Positions 8,381 through 16,071 of a stretch of DNA of 64,000 nucleotides are shown here, one piece after another. Position 1 is the first letter of the stretch. Each line of letters starts with the position of its first letter. The stretch comes from Kitasatospora sp. NA04385 (GTDB lineage: Bacteria; Actinomycetota; Actinomycetes; Streptomycetales; Streptomycetaceae), in assembly GCF_013364235.1 (NCBI RefSeq), contig NZ_CP054919.1:6263001-6327000 (forward strand). The letters run 5' to 3'. The position numbers and the translations under genes were made by a program. Below the pieces are notes generated by a model that saw nothing but the letters and a program-made list of their open reading frames with translations, was not told the DNA's origin and made no database searches.

Positions 8381-9532
8381 TCAGTGCTTCTGGGGGCGGG
8401 CGCCCAGTCGGAGGTCCTGCTGGAGGGCGTAGTAGGCCGGCTTGGGGGCCTTGTCGACGTCGTAGAGCAGGCCGTAGCCGGTGCCGGCGAAGGTGCCGGG
8501 GATCCAGGAGTCGCCGTCGTAGACGCCCCAGGCGGTGAACGAGATGCACTGGTCGACCAGCTGGCAGCCCTTCAGCATCTCGGAGAACTCGAACGGCTGG
8601 GCGAACGCGGCCGGTTGGCTGGTCGGCACCTGCTCGGTGGAGTTGTTGACGAAGGTGCGCACGTCGGCCTCGGTGACGGCGACCTTCAGGCCGAGGTCGC
8701 CGTAGGACTGGAGGTCGGCCTGGAAGCGCTGGGCGTCGAAGCCGTACTGGGTGTCCAGGTGGCCCTGCTCGCCGACGCCGTCGATCGGCACGCCCTGGGC
8801 CCGCAGCTTCGCCACGAAGTCGTGCACGGCCCGGAACTTGGCGTTGGTGCCGTCCTGGCCGGAGATGTTGTAGTCGTTGTAGAACAGCAGGGCCTTCGGG
8901 TCGGCCTGGTGGGCCCAGCGGAAGACGTCGGCGACGACGCCCTCGCCGAGGTTCCTGATCCAGAAGTCGTCGCCGTTCAGGCCGTCGGGCAGCGGGTTCG
9001 GGTCCCAGGAGTTGGCGAACACCTCGTTGGCGACGTCCCACTGCCAGATCCGGCCGCGGAAGTGGGTGACCTCGTCGGTGACGTGCTTGCGCAGGATCTC
9101 GCGCAGTTGGCCCTTGGTGACGGTGCCGTCGTCGACGCCGGTGGTGAGCCAGGACGGCAGCTGGTTGTGCCACAGCAGGGTGTGGCCGCGCACCTGCTGG
9201 CCGTGCTGCCCGGCGAAGGACACCAGCCGGTCGGCGGCGGCCCAGTCGTAGCTGCCGCGGGCGGGCTCCACCGACTCCCACTTCATGGCGTTCTCCGCGG
9301 TGACCACCGAGAACTGGTTCGCGACGAGGTCGGTGTACGCCCGGTCGCTGCCCAGCCGGGCGTCGTCCACGGCGGTGCCGATGCCCAGCTTCTGCTGCGC
9401 GCCCAGCGCCCGCAGCGAGTCGGCCGGCACCTTGGGGTGCTTGTCCGGGGAGGCGGTGGCGACCGCGGACGGGACGAGCATGAGGACGGCGGCGGTGGCG
9501 GCCGCGGCCGCGAGCTGACGGCGTAGCTTCAC
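8381..9532 (-). CDS. secreted GH10 endo-1,4-beta-xylanase
   Basis: A 383-residue glycoside hydrolase family 10 enzyme that cuts xylan chains internally outside the cell. A signal peptide is clear: VKLRR, a long Ala/Val/Leu core, then a cleavage region near ATASPD. The catalytic domain shows GHTLLWHNQLPSW, the acid/base Glu in WDVANEVF and the nucleophile Glu in VAVTEADVRT. No carbohydrate-binding module follows, so this is a single-domain xylanase. Start: GTG 9532, preceded on the minus strand by AGGAG at 7-nt spacing; upstream in-frame codons give a non-signal leader. A strong promoter and a 17-bp palindromic operator lie just upstream. It is convergent with bxlA, to which it would feed xylobiose. 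Confidence 0.9.
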   Translation of the reverse strand: MKLRRQLAAAAATAAVLMLVPSAVATASPDKHPKVPADSLRALGAQQKLGIGTAVDDARLGSDRAYTDLVANQFSVVTAENAMKWESVEPARGSYDWAAADRLVSFAGQHGQQVRGHTLLWHNQLPSWLTTGVDDGTVTKGQLREILRKHVTDEVTHFRGRIWQWDVANEVFANSWDPNPLPDGLNGDDFWIRNLGEGVVADVFRWAHQADPKALLFYNDYNISGQDGTNAKFRAVHDFVAKLRAQGVPIDGVGEQGHLDTQYGFDAQRFQADLQSYGDLGLKVAVTEADVRTFVNNSTEQVPTSQPAAFAQPFEFSEMLKGCQLVDQCISFTAWGVYDGDSWIPGTFAGTGYGLLYDVDKAPKPAYYALQQDLRLGARPQKH

Positions 9533-9564
9533 AGCGGACTCCTGGGTGGGGGAGGAGTGGAGAA

Positions 9565-9581
9565 TTTCGAAACTTTCGAAA
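9565..9581. promoter_or_regulatory. BxlR-type operator of the xylanase gene
   Basis: TTTCGAAACTTTCGAAA is a 17-bp palindrome around a single central base. It sits in the 5' leader of the GH10 gene, downstream of its -10 box. The core CGAAACTTTCG (9568-9578) is shared with the bxlE and aldO upstream regions. Confidence 0.7.
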
Positions 9582-9600
9582 TCTCGATCGAACTTCCATG

Positions 9601-9630
9601 AAGCTAGTGCGGCAAATCCGTTACAGTCAA
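9601..9630 (-). promoter_or_regulatory. promoter of the xylanase gene
   Basis: On the minus strand, TTGACT (9630-9625) and TAGCTT (9606-9601) are spaced by 18 nt. The start site would fall near 9594, with the 17-bp operator directly downstream. This is the same geometry as at bxlE. Confidence 0.6.
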
Positions 9631-9697
9631 TAACGCTGCACACCTCAGAAGTTGAACGATCCGCCCGGGTCGTCGCGCTCGCAGGTCGAGTGGACTG

Positions 9698-9734
9698 CGG
9701 AAACTCCGACCGGCCGGGACGCCCGGAGTTTCCG
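9698..9734. terminator. hairpin downstream of the membrane-protein gene
   Basis: CGGAAACTCCG (9698-9708) and CGGAGTTTCCG (9724-9734) form an 11-bp perfect stem with a 15-nt loop. It lies about 75 nt after the minus-strand stop at 9810 and would shield the xylanase promoter from read-through. Confidence 0.5.
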
Positions 9735-9809
9735 ATCGAAGTTCGGTACTTTCATTGACGGGTCGGTCCGCGCCCGCCTACCCTCCTGCTCGGCGAGGCC
9801 CGGCGGGGT

Positions 9810-10829
9810 TCATCCGGCCGGTTCCAGGGCGGTGGCGCAGACCGGGCGGGTGCGGGCGGCGTAGGAGCGGGCGGCCAGGGCCAGGGCGGTGCCCAGGCCG
9901 GTGAAGGCCAGGCCGCCGAACTCGACCATCCAGGTCACCTGCCGGGCGGCGGTGAACGGCGGGGCGGGGTCGGCCGGGGCGATCGCGCCGACGGCGGTCA
10001 GCAGGGCCACCGCGTTCAGGACGACCCCGTAGACGGCCAGCGGGACGCCGGTCAGCCAGGCTGGGAGCAGCGGCAGCAGGCGCGGGACGCGGCGGCCGGC
10101 CAGCGGCAGCGTCCAGCGCGGGAAGACCTGCCCCCACGGGTGCAGCAGCCCGAGCAGGAGGAAGAGCGCGACCAGCGCGGCCAGCACGGTGACGTCCACC
10201 CCGACGGCCGCGGTGGCCGCCGCCGCGCCCGACTCGCCGGGGGAGACCGCCCGGTCCCACTCCTCGGCGGTGATGCCGAGCGCGCTGCCGCCCAGCGTCC
10301 AGATCGTCTTGACCCCGGCCCACGGCAGCAGCCCGCACGCCGCCAGGTACACCGCGAGCCGGGTGCGCCGCGGGGCGGTGGAGGCGCCGGGGTGGGCGAG
10401 CGGCCCGTCGAAGGCGCCGGGGTGCCGCCGTCCGCAGCGCGGGCAGCAGCCGCGCCGTCGGCGCCGGGAGGCGAGCAGGACGAGCAGCAGCAGCCCGGCC
10501 CCGACGGTGTTCAGCAGCACCTGGGCCAGGCCGGTGACGCTCTCCGCGCCGGTGAGCGTGACCAGCGCGACGAAGTGCACCGGCAGCCCGACGGCGCCCA
10601 GCACGAACACCGGCAGCGTCGCGGCCAGCACGATCCGGGCGGCCGGGCCGGGGCGGCGGGGTGCGCGGGCGGCGTACGCGGCGGCGCCGGCCGCCAGGGC
10701 GAGCGCGGCGAGGACGAGTTGGGCCGCCGGCGGGTACACGGAGTGCGCCTTCCACGGCACGCCGGTCCGGGTCACCGCCCACCCCGCCTGGACGGCCGCG
10801 TACAGCACGCCCCAGCCGACCGCCGCCAC
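9810..10829 (-). CDS. hypothetical multi-pass membrane protein
   Basis: A 339-residue protein with about eight hydrophobic segments, of unknown function. A short Cys-containing loop CCPRCGRRH (about residues 128-136) resembles a metal-binding knuckle between two membrane segments. The motif HPWGQVFPRWTLPLAGRRV recurs in similar form in the small membrane protein at 28863-29432, so the two share a domain. The listed start is GTG 10829. The upstream in-frame reading (RRWPDWAPVAAVGW) looks like a continuation of the protein, so the true start may lie further up, although no good codon with a ribosome-binding site was found. It appears monocistronic. No function is proposed. Confidence 0.6.
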   Translation of the reverse strand: MAAVGWGVLYAAVQAGWAVTRTGVPWKAHSVYPPAAQLVLAALALAAGAAAYAARAPRRPGPAARIVLAATLPVFVLGAVGLPVHFVALVTLTGAESVTGLAQVLLNTVGAGLLLLVLLASRRRRRGCCPRCGRRHPGAFDGPLAHPGASTAPRRTRLAVYLAACGLLPWAGVKTIWTLGGSALGITAEEWDRAVSPGESGAAAATAAVGVDVTVLAALVALFLLLGLLHPWGQVFPRWTLPLAGRRVPRLLPLLPAWLTGVPLAVYGVVLNAVALLTAVGAIAPADPAPPFTAARQVTWMVEFGGLAFTGLGTALALAARSYAARTRPVCATALEPAG

Positions 10830-11303
10830 CGGCGCCCAGTCGGGCCAGCGCCGGGGCCAGCGCCGGGGCCGCTGCTCCGGTGCCGCTGCCCGGGCGCGGG
10901 CGCGGGCGCCTGGTCCGGGCCCGCCGTCGGCCGGGCCGACTGTGCCGACCGGGACGGTCGTGGATCCGCGGGGACTGCCACCGTGACCTCCGTCATACGC
11001 TCCGGACGCGGCCGGGCCGCGCCCGTCCTCCGTCCTCCCAGCCTCCCGGCCGGCCGGGCCGACGGCATCCGCCGCCCGGGCCGTCCGCCCTCACCCCGCG
11101 GGCGGAGAGCCGTCCGGGCGGCTCCTCCTGACGGAGGATCAGCTGCGCGGCCCCCGCCCCCGGTGGTCCGCGGACGCGGTAGCGGGCGGCGGCCGGGTAC
11201 CGCAGGCGCGGTACGCCGGGTGTCCGCGGACGGGGGACGACAGCGGGCGGGCGGGCCGGGAGGGTGGAGGAGACCGGGAGAAGGCCGAAAACGGGAGTCG
11301 CGC
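10830..11303. other. 474-nt non-coding region upstream of the MMPL gene
   Basis: No protein-coding evidence is convincing here, apart from a possible N-terminal extension of the minus-strand membrane protein. It contains short GC-rich direct repeats (CGCCGGGGCCAG twice near 10850) and a cluster of palindromes at 11166-11232, listed separately. Confidence 0.4.
11166..11232. promoter_or_regulatory. palindrome cluster upstream of the MMPL exporter gene
   Basis: Two identical copies of GTCCGCGGACG (11166-11176 and 11222-11232; the first ten bases are a perfect palindrome) lie 56 bp apart. They flank the inverted repeat GTACCGC-N4-GCGGTAC (11197-11214). The group ends about 70 nt before the MMPL start and could bind a dimeric regulator; which one is unknown. 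Confidence 0.35.
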
Positions 11304-13520
11304 ATGTCCGTCCTCGCACGCTGGTGCCACCGGCACCGGCTCGTCACCGTGCTGTTGTGGCTGGGGCTGCTGGTCGGCCTCGGCGCGGTCTCGGGCGCGG
11401 TCGGCACCAAGTACAGCGACAGCATGGCGATGCCCGCCACCGAGTCCAGCCGGGCGATGGACCTGCTGAAGGAGCAGATGCCCGCCGCGGCCGGCGACAC
11501 CGACACCGTGGTGTGGCACACCGCGAGCGGCACGGTGAACGACCCCGCCGTCAAGGACCGGATGACCGCGGCGCTGGAGAGCATCGCGCACAGCCCGTCC
11601 GTGGCCTCGGTGTCCGGCCCGTACACCGAGCGCGGCGCCCAGCAGATCAGCGCCGACGGCACCACCGCGTACGCCCAGGTGGTCTTCACCGGCGACGCGC
11701 ACGCCGTCCCCAAGGCCGACGTCGAGCACGTCATCGACCTGGCGGAGCAGGCCCGCGCCGACGGCCTCGACGTCCAGCTCGGCGGGCAGGCCGTGCAGAA
11801 CACCGAGACCGAGGTGGGCGGCACCAGCGAGATCATCGGCATCGTCGCCGCGCTGGTCGTGATGACCCTGGTGTTCCGCTCCGCCTGGGCCGCCGCGCTG
11901 CCCATCCTCACCGCCGTGGCCGGGGTCGGCACCGGCGTGATCGGCACCGGGCTGCTCAGCCACGGCATGAGCATCGCCTCGGTCGCGCCCACCCTGGGCG
12001 TCCTGGTCGGCCTCGGCGTCGGCATCGACTACGCGCTGTTCATCGTCAACCGGCACCGCAAGGGCCTGATGGCGGGCCTGAGCGTCCAGGACGCCTCCGC
12101 GAAGGCGCTGAACACCTCCGGCCGGGCCGTGCTGTTCGCCGGCCTGACCGTGGTGATCGCCCTGCTCGGCATGCTGATCCTCGGCATGGGCTTCCTCAAC
12201 GGCATGGCGGTCTCCGCCGCGCTCACCGTCGCCCTGACCGTGCTGGCCGCGATCACCCTGCTGCCCGCCCTGCTCGGCCTGCTGGGCCCGCGGGTGCTCA
12301 GCCGCGCCCAGCGCCGCCGCCTGGCCGAGCACGGCCCCGGCGAGGAGCACGCCGCCGGGTTCTGGCCGCGCTGGGCCGCCGAGGTCCAGGCCCGGCCCAC
12401 CGGCAAGGCCCTGGTCGCCCTGGTGCTGATGCTCGCCGTGTCGCTGCCGGTGCTGTCGCTGCGCCTGGGCAGCTCGGACGCGGGCAACAACCCGAAGTCC
12501 AGCACCTCCCGGCAGGCCTACGACCTGATGGCCGACGGCTTCGGCCCCGGCTCCAACGGCCCGCTGCTGCTGGTCGCCGAAGCCCCCGGCGCCGCCGACC
12601 AGGCCGCGCTCACCGGCCTGGTCACCGAACTGGAGGGCATGGACGGCGTCGCCCGGGTCGCGGCCGCGCCGATGCAGGACGGGCAGCGGGTCGGCATCGT
12701 CCAGGTGGTGCCCACCACCTCCCCGCAGTCCGCGAAGACCTCCGAGCTGATCACCGAACTGCGCGAGCGCACCGTCCCCGCCGCCGAGGCCGGCACCGGC
12801 CTGCGGGTGCACGTCGGCGGCGCCACCGCCACCGCCGCGGACTTCGCCGACGTGCTGATCTCCAAGCTGCCGCTGTTCATCGGCATCATCGTCGGCCTGG
12901 GCTGCCTGCTGATGATGGTGGCCTTCCGCAGCCTGCTGGTGCCGCTGATCGGCGTCGCGATGAACCTGCTCACCATGGGCGTGGCGTTCGGCGCGATCGT
13001 CGCGGTGTTCCAGTGGGGCTGGGGCTCGGAGGCGCTGGGCGTCGGCGCGGCCGGGCCGGTCGAGGCCTTCGCCCCCGTGATGATCATCGCGATCCTGTTC
13101 GGCCTCTCGATGGACTACCAGGTCTTCCTGATCAGCCGGATGCACGAGGAGTGGACCCACACCCGGGACAACCACCGCGCCGTCCGGGTCGGCCACGGCG
13201 AGACCGGCCAGGTCATCACCGCCGCCGCCGTCATCATGGCCTGCGTGTTCGCCGCCTTCCTGTTCGGCGGCCAGCGCATGATCGCCGAGTTCGGGCTCGG
13301 CCTGGCCCTGGCCGTCCTGCTCGACGTGCTGGTGCTGCGGATGGTGCTCGTCCCCGCGCTGATGCACCGCTTCGGCGCCGCCAACTGGTGGCTGCCCGGC
13401 TGGCTCGACCGCCTGCTGCCGCACGTCTCCGTCGAGGGCGAGCCCGACCCGGCGCCCGCCGCGACCGCGACCGTCCTCGACGCCCGCGAGCCGGTGGGCG
13501 CCCTGGACGCCCGGCGTTGA
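11304..13520 (+). CDS. MMPL-family (RND-type) membrane exporter
   Basis: A 738-residue inner-membrane transporter of the MMPL/RND superfamily. It has two repeats, each an extracytoplasmic loop followed by a bundle of membrane helices, about 11-12 helices in total. The proton-relay type motifs are GVGIDYALFIVNRHR in the first bundle and GLSMDYQVFLISRMH in the second. Such proteins export lipids, lipopeptides or drugs using the proton gradient. Start: ATG 11304 after GGGAG. A strong hairpin and then a two-component system follow, a common partnership in which the kinase controls the exporter. Self-resistance or export of the nearby NRPS product is possible but not shown. Confidence 0.85.
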   Translation: MSVLARWCHRHRLVTVLLWLGLLVGLGAVSGAVGTKYSDSMAMPATESSRAMDLLKEQMPAAAGDTDTVVWHTASGTVNDPAVKDRMTAALESIAHSPSVASVSGPYTERGAQQISADGTTAYAQVVFTGDAHAVPKADVEHVIDLAEQARADGLDVQLGGQAVQNTETEVGGTSEIIGIVAALVVMTLVFRSAWAAALPILTAVAGVGTGVIGTGLLSHGMSIASVAPTLGVLVGLGVGIDYALFIVNRHRKGLMAGLSVQDASAKALNTSGRAVLFAGLTVVIALLGMLILGMGFLNGMAVSAALTVALTVLAAITLLPALLGLLGPRVLSRAQRRRLAEHGPGEEHAAGFWPRWAAEVQARPTGKALVALVLMLAVSLPVLSLRLGSSDAGNNPKSSTSRQAYDLMADGFGPGSNGPLLLVAEAPGAADQAALTGLVTELEGMDGVARVAAAPMQDGQRVGIVQVVPTTSPQSAKTSELITELRERTVPAAEAGTGLRVHVGGATATAADFADVLISKLPLFIGIIVGLGCLLMMVAFRSLLVPLIGVAMNLLTMGVAFGAIVAVFQWGWGSEALGVGAAGPVEAFAPVMIIAILFGLSMDYQVFLISRMHEEWTHTRDNHRAVRVGHGETGQVITAAAVIMACVFAAFLFGGQRMIAEFGLGLALAVLLDVLVLRMVLVPALMHRFGAANWWLPGWLDRLLPHVSVEGEPDPAPAATATVLDAREPVGALDARR

Positions 13521-13526
13521 CCCCCC

Positions 13527-13565
13527 GCGGGGCCCGGCCGGTCACCGACCCCGGCCGGGCCCCGC
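13527..13565. terminator. strong hairpin between exporter and sensor kinase genes
   Basis: GCGGGGCCCGGCCGG (13527-13541) and CCGGCCGGGCCCCGC (13551-13565) form a perfect 15-bp stem with a 9-nt loop. It lies immediately after the MMPL stop and just before the kinase ribosome-binding site, so it may terminate or attenuate transcription into the kinase gene. Confidence 0.65.
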
Positions 13566-13587
13566 TGCGTACGGTGGAGGAGTGCGA

Positions 13588-14823
13588 ATGACGGAGATGC
13601 TCAGGCGCTGGTGCGGCGGGCGCCCGCAGCGCGTCGACGTGGCGGTGGCGCTGGCCTGCTTCCTGATCGCCGCGCCCGTCACGGCCGCCACCGCCTACCA
13701 CCGCGACGGCTCGATCGCCGGCTACCTGCTGCTCCTGCTGCTCTCCTGCCTGCCGTTGCTGGCCCGCAGCCGGTGGCCGGTGCCGGTGGCCGCCGCCACC
13801 GTCGTGGTCGGCGTGCTCGAACTGGTGCTGATCCCGTTCACGCCCGGCCCCCGGCGGGAGACGCTCGGGATCACCATGTTCGCCGTCGGCGTCGCGCTCT
13901 ACGCCGTCGGCACCCGCACCGACCGGCGCACCGCCTGGCGCACCGGCTGCTGCTCGGCCGCCGTGCTCACCCTCACCGCGCTGATCGTCCGCCCCGGCCT
14001 GGAGGAACTCCCGCAGAACCTCGGCCTGATCGCCTGGCCCTGCCTGTCGGTGGCGATCGGCGACGCCGTCCGCAGCCGCCGCGAACTGCTCGCCTCCGCC
14101 GTCGAACGCGCCGAACGCGCCGAACGCACCCGCGAGGAGGAGGCCCGCCGCCGGGTCACCGAGGAGCGGATGCGCATCGCCCGCGAACTCCACGACGTGG
14201 TCGCCCACCACATCACCCTGGTCAACGCCCAGGCCGGCGTCGCCCACCACCTGATGCGCACCGACCCCGAACACGCCTACCAGGCCCTGGAGCGCATCCG
14301 CGACACCAGCCGCACCGCGCTCGACGAACTGCGCGCCACCGTCGGCCTGCTGCGCCACAGCGGCGACCGGGCCGCGCCGCGCGAACCCGCCCCCGGCCTG
14401 GCCGGGCTCGACGACCTGCTCGACGCCTTCCGGCACTCCGGCCTGCCGGTGGCCCTGGAACGCTCCGGCCCGCCCGTCGCGCTGCCGCCGATCACCGACC
14501 TGACCGCCTACCGGATCATCCAGGAGGCGCTCACCAACACCCACAAGCACGCCGGACCCGCCACCGCGCACGTCCGCCTCGACTTCGGCCCCGAACAGCT
14601 GCGGATCACCGTCGAGGACGACGGCCGCGGCACCGCGGCGGACCCCGGCGACGGCGGGGCGGGGCCCGGCGACGGCACCGGGCACGGCATGATCGGCATG
14701 CACGAGCGCGCCCGCGCCGTCGGCGGCGCCCTCACCGCCGGACCCCGCCCCCGCCGGGGCTTCCGCGTCCACGCCGAACTGCCGCTGCCCGCCGCCACCG
14801 GCCGCCGGAGCTCCTGCCCGTGA
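13588..14823 (+). CDS. NarL-type two-component sensor histidine kinase
   Basis: A 411-residue membrane sensor kinase. The N-terminal half has about five to six membrane helices with little extracellular sequence. A HisKA_3 domain follows with RIARELHDVVAHHIT, whose first His after ELHDVV-type context is the phospho-acceptor region, and a HATPase domain with the N-box EALTNTHKHAG and GxG motifs near DDGRG and GHGMIGMHERA. Start: ATG 13588 lies 7 nt after GGAGG; GTG 13582 is too close to it. It precedes its response regulator by 70 nt that include a 10-bp stem (CCCGACCGGG 14831-14840 / CCCGGTCGGG 14855-14864). The signal is unknown; it likely controls the adjacent exporter. Confidence 0.87.
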   Translation: MTEMLRRWCGGRPQRVDVAVALACFLIAAPVTAATAYHRDGSIAGYLLLLLLSCLPLLARSRWPVPVAAATVVVGVLELVLIPFTPGPRRETLGITMFAVGVALYAVGTRTDRRTAWRTGCCSAAVLTLTALIVRPGLEELPQNLGLIAWPCLSVAIGDAVRSRRELLASAVERAERAERTREEEARRRVTEERMRIARELHDVVAHHITLVNAQAGVAHHLMRTDPEHAYQALERIRDTSRTALDELRATVGLLRHSGDRAAPREPAPGLAGLDDLLDAFRHSGLPVALERSGPPVALPPITDLTAYRIIQEALTNTHKHAGPATAHVRLDFGPEQLRITVEDDGRGTAADPGDGGAGPGDGTGHGMIGMHERARAVGGALTAGPRPRRGFRVHAELPLPAATGRRSSCP

Positions 14824-14893
14824 GCGCGGCCCCGACCGGGAGCGCGGCCGCACGCCCGGTCGGGCCTCCCGCCGATGAGAAAGGCCCCCGCCC

Positions 14894-15565
14894 ATGACCG
14901 TCCGCGTCCTGCTCGCCGACGACCAGGCCCTGCTGCGCGGCACCTTCCGGCTGCTGATCGACTCCGCCCCCGACCTGGAGGTGGTCGGCGAGGCCGGCAC
15001 CGGCCGGGAGGCCGTCGCCCTCGCCCGCTCCCGGCGGGCCGACCTGGTCCTGATGGACATCCGGATGCCCGACCTGGACGGCCTCGCCGCGACCAAGCTG
15101 ATCACCGCCGACGAGGACCTGGCCGGCGTCAAGGTCCTGGTCCTCACCACCTTCGAGAGCGACGAGTACGTCGCCGAGGCACTGCGCGCCGGGGCGAGCG
15201 GCTTCCTCGGCAAGGGCATCGACCCGGAGGAGCTGCTGGACGCCATCCGGGTCGTCGCGGCCGGCGACTCCCTGCTCTCCCCGGCCGCCACCAAGGCCCT
15301 GATCGGCCGCTTCCTGGCCCAGCCCGACCCCGGCAGCCGCGCCGCGCTGCCCCGGCTCGACGTGCTCACCGCCCGCGAGCAGGAGGTGGTCGCCCTGGTC
15401 GCGGCCGGCCTCTCCAACGACGACATCGCCGAGCGGCTGTTCGTCACCCCGCTCACCGCCAAGACCCACGTCAACCGGGCCATGACCAAGCTCGGCGCCC
15501 GCGACCGCGCCCAGCTGGTCGTCATCGCCTACGAGACCGGCCTGGTCCGGCCGGGCGGCGCGTGA
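14894..15565 (+). CDS. LuxR/NarL-type response regulator
   Basis: A 223-residue response regulator. The receiver domain has the acidic pair in LLADDQALLRG and the phosphorylated Asp in LVLMDIRMPDLDG, with the conserved Thr (VLTTF) and Lys (FLGKG). The C-terminal LuxR helix-turn-helix reads LTAREQEVVALVAAGLSNDD, then IAERLFVT and KTHVNRAMTKL. It acts as the DNA-binding output of the kinase encoded upstream. Start: ATG 14894 preceded by AGAAAGG. The type II PKS operon begins 205 nt later on the same strand, so it may border the biosynthetic cluster, but nothing shows that it regulates it. Confidence 0.9.
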   Translation: MTVRVLLADDQALLRGTFRLLIDSAPDLEVVGEAGTGREAVALARSRRADLVLMDIRMPDLDGLAATKLITADEDLAGVKVLVLTTFESDEYVAEALRAGASGFLGKGIDPEELLDAIRVVAAGDSLLSPAATKALIGRFLAQPDPGSRAALPRLDVLTAREQEVVALVAAGLSNDDIAERLFVTPLTAKTHVNRAMTKLGARDRAQLVVIAYETGLVRPGGA

Positions 15566-15676
15566 CGCGGCACCCCTCGCCGGGGCCGACGCCCGGGGGC
15601 TTTCGCACGGCCTAGCCCGGGGACGCGGTGGCTGTCATTCCCGGCCGGAGGACTTGGCAGGTTTCTGCAACCGCCG

Positions 15677-15706
15677 TTGCCGGGCTGCGCGGGGGTGGCC
15701 TAGAAA
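15677..15706 (+). promoter_or_regulatory. candidate promoter of the type II PKS operon
   Basis: TTGCCG (15677-15682) and TAGAAA (15701-15706) are spaced by 18 nt in the 205-nt gap before the first ACP gene. No other gene fits in this gap. The match is moderate and found by eye only. Confidence 0.4.
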
Positions 15707-15770
15707 GGACTCCGGCAGAAAACCGGGCGGTGGCCCAGAGGTGCCGCGCCGAAAAGGAAGGGTACCCCTC

Positions 15771-16019
15771 ATGGCTTCGTACGAAGAAAACGTTCAGAAG
15801 ATCAAGGAGATCGTCTGCGACATTCTCGAGATCGAGGAGGACGAGGTCACCGAGACCAGTCTCTTCAAGGAGGACCACGCCGCCGACTCGCTGCGCTCGA
15901 TCGAGATCCTCGCGAAGCTGGAGAAGGAGTTCGGCATCACCATCGACCAGTCCGAGCTGGCCCGGATGGTGAACCTCAAGGGCGTTTACGAGGTCGTATC
16001 CGGGGTTGCCGGCTGGTAA
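15771..16019 (+). CDS. acyl carrier protein (type II PKS, first copy)
   Basis: An 82-residue discrete ACP. The phosphopantetheine attachment site is Ser40 in HAADSLRSIEIL. The helices around it (VCDILEIEEDEV, LAKLEKEFGITI) are typical for FAS/PKS II carriers. It would hold the growing polyene chain for the ketosynthases encoded next. Start: ATG 15771 with an AAGGAAGG ribosome-binding site. It opens a co-directional operon of about a dozen acyl-chain genes. Base use is slightly less GC-rich (ATC, AAG, GAA codons) than the flanks, normal for ACP genes. Confidence 0.9.
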   Translation: MASYEENVQKIKEIVCDILEIEEDEVTETSLFKEDHAADSLRSIEILAKLEKEFGITIDQSELARMVNLKGVYEVVSGVAGW

Positions 16020-16071
16020 TCGCCGGAATTCCTGGACAGCAACAGCCGGAACACGGGACGGAGAAGTCGGG

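Noticed and set aside
15566..15620. A terminator after the response regulator gene
   Set aside because: Only short, imperfect GC-rich pairings (CCGGGG/CCCGGG) are visible; no convincing stem.
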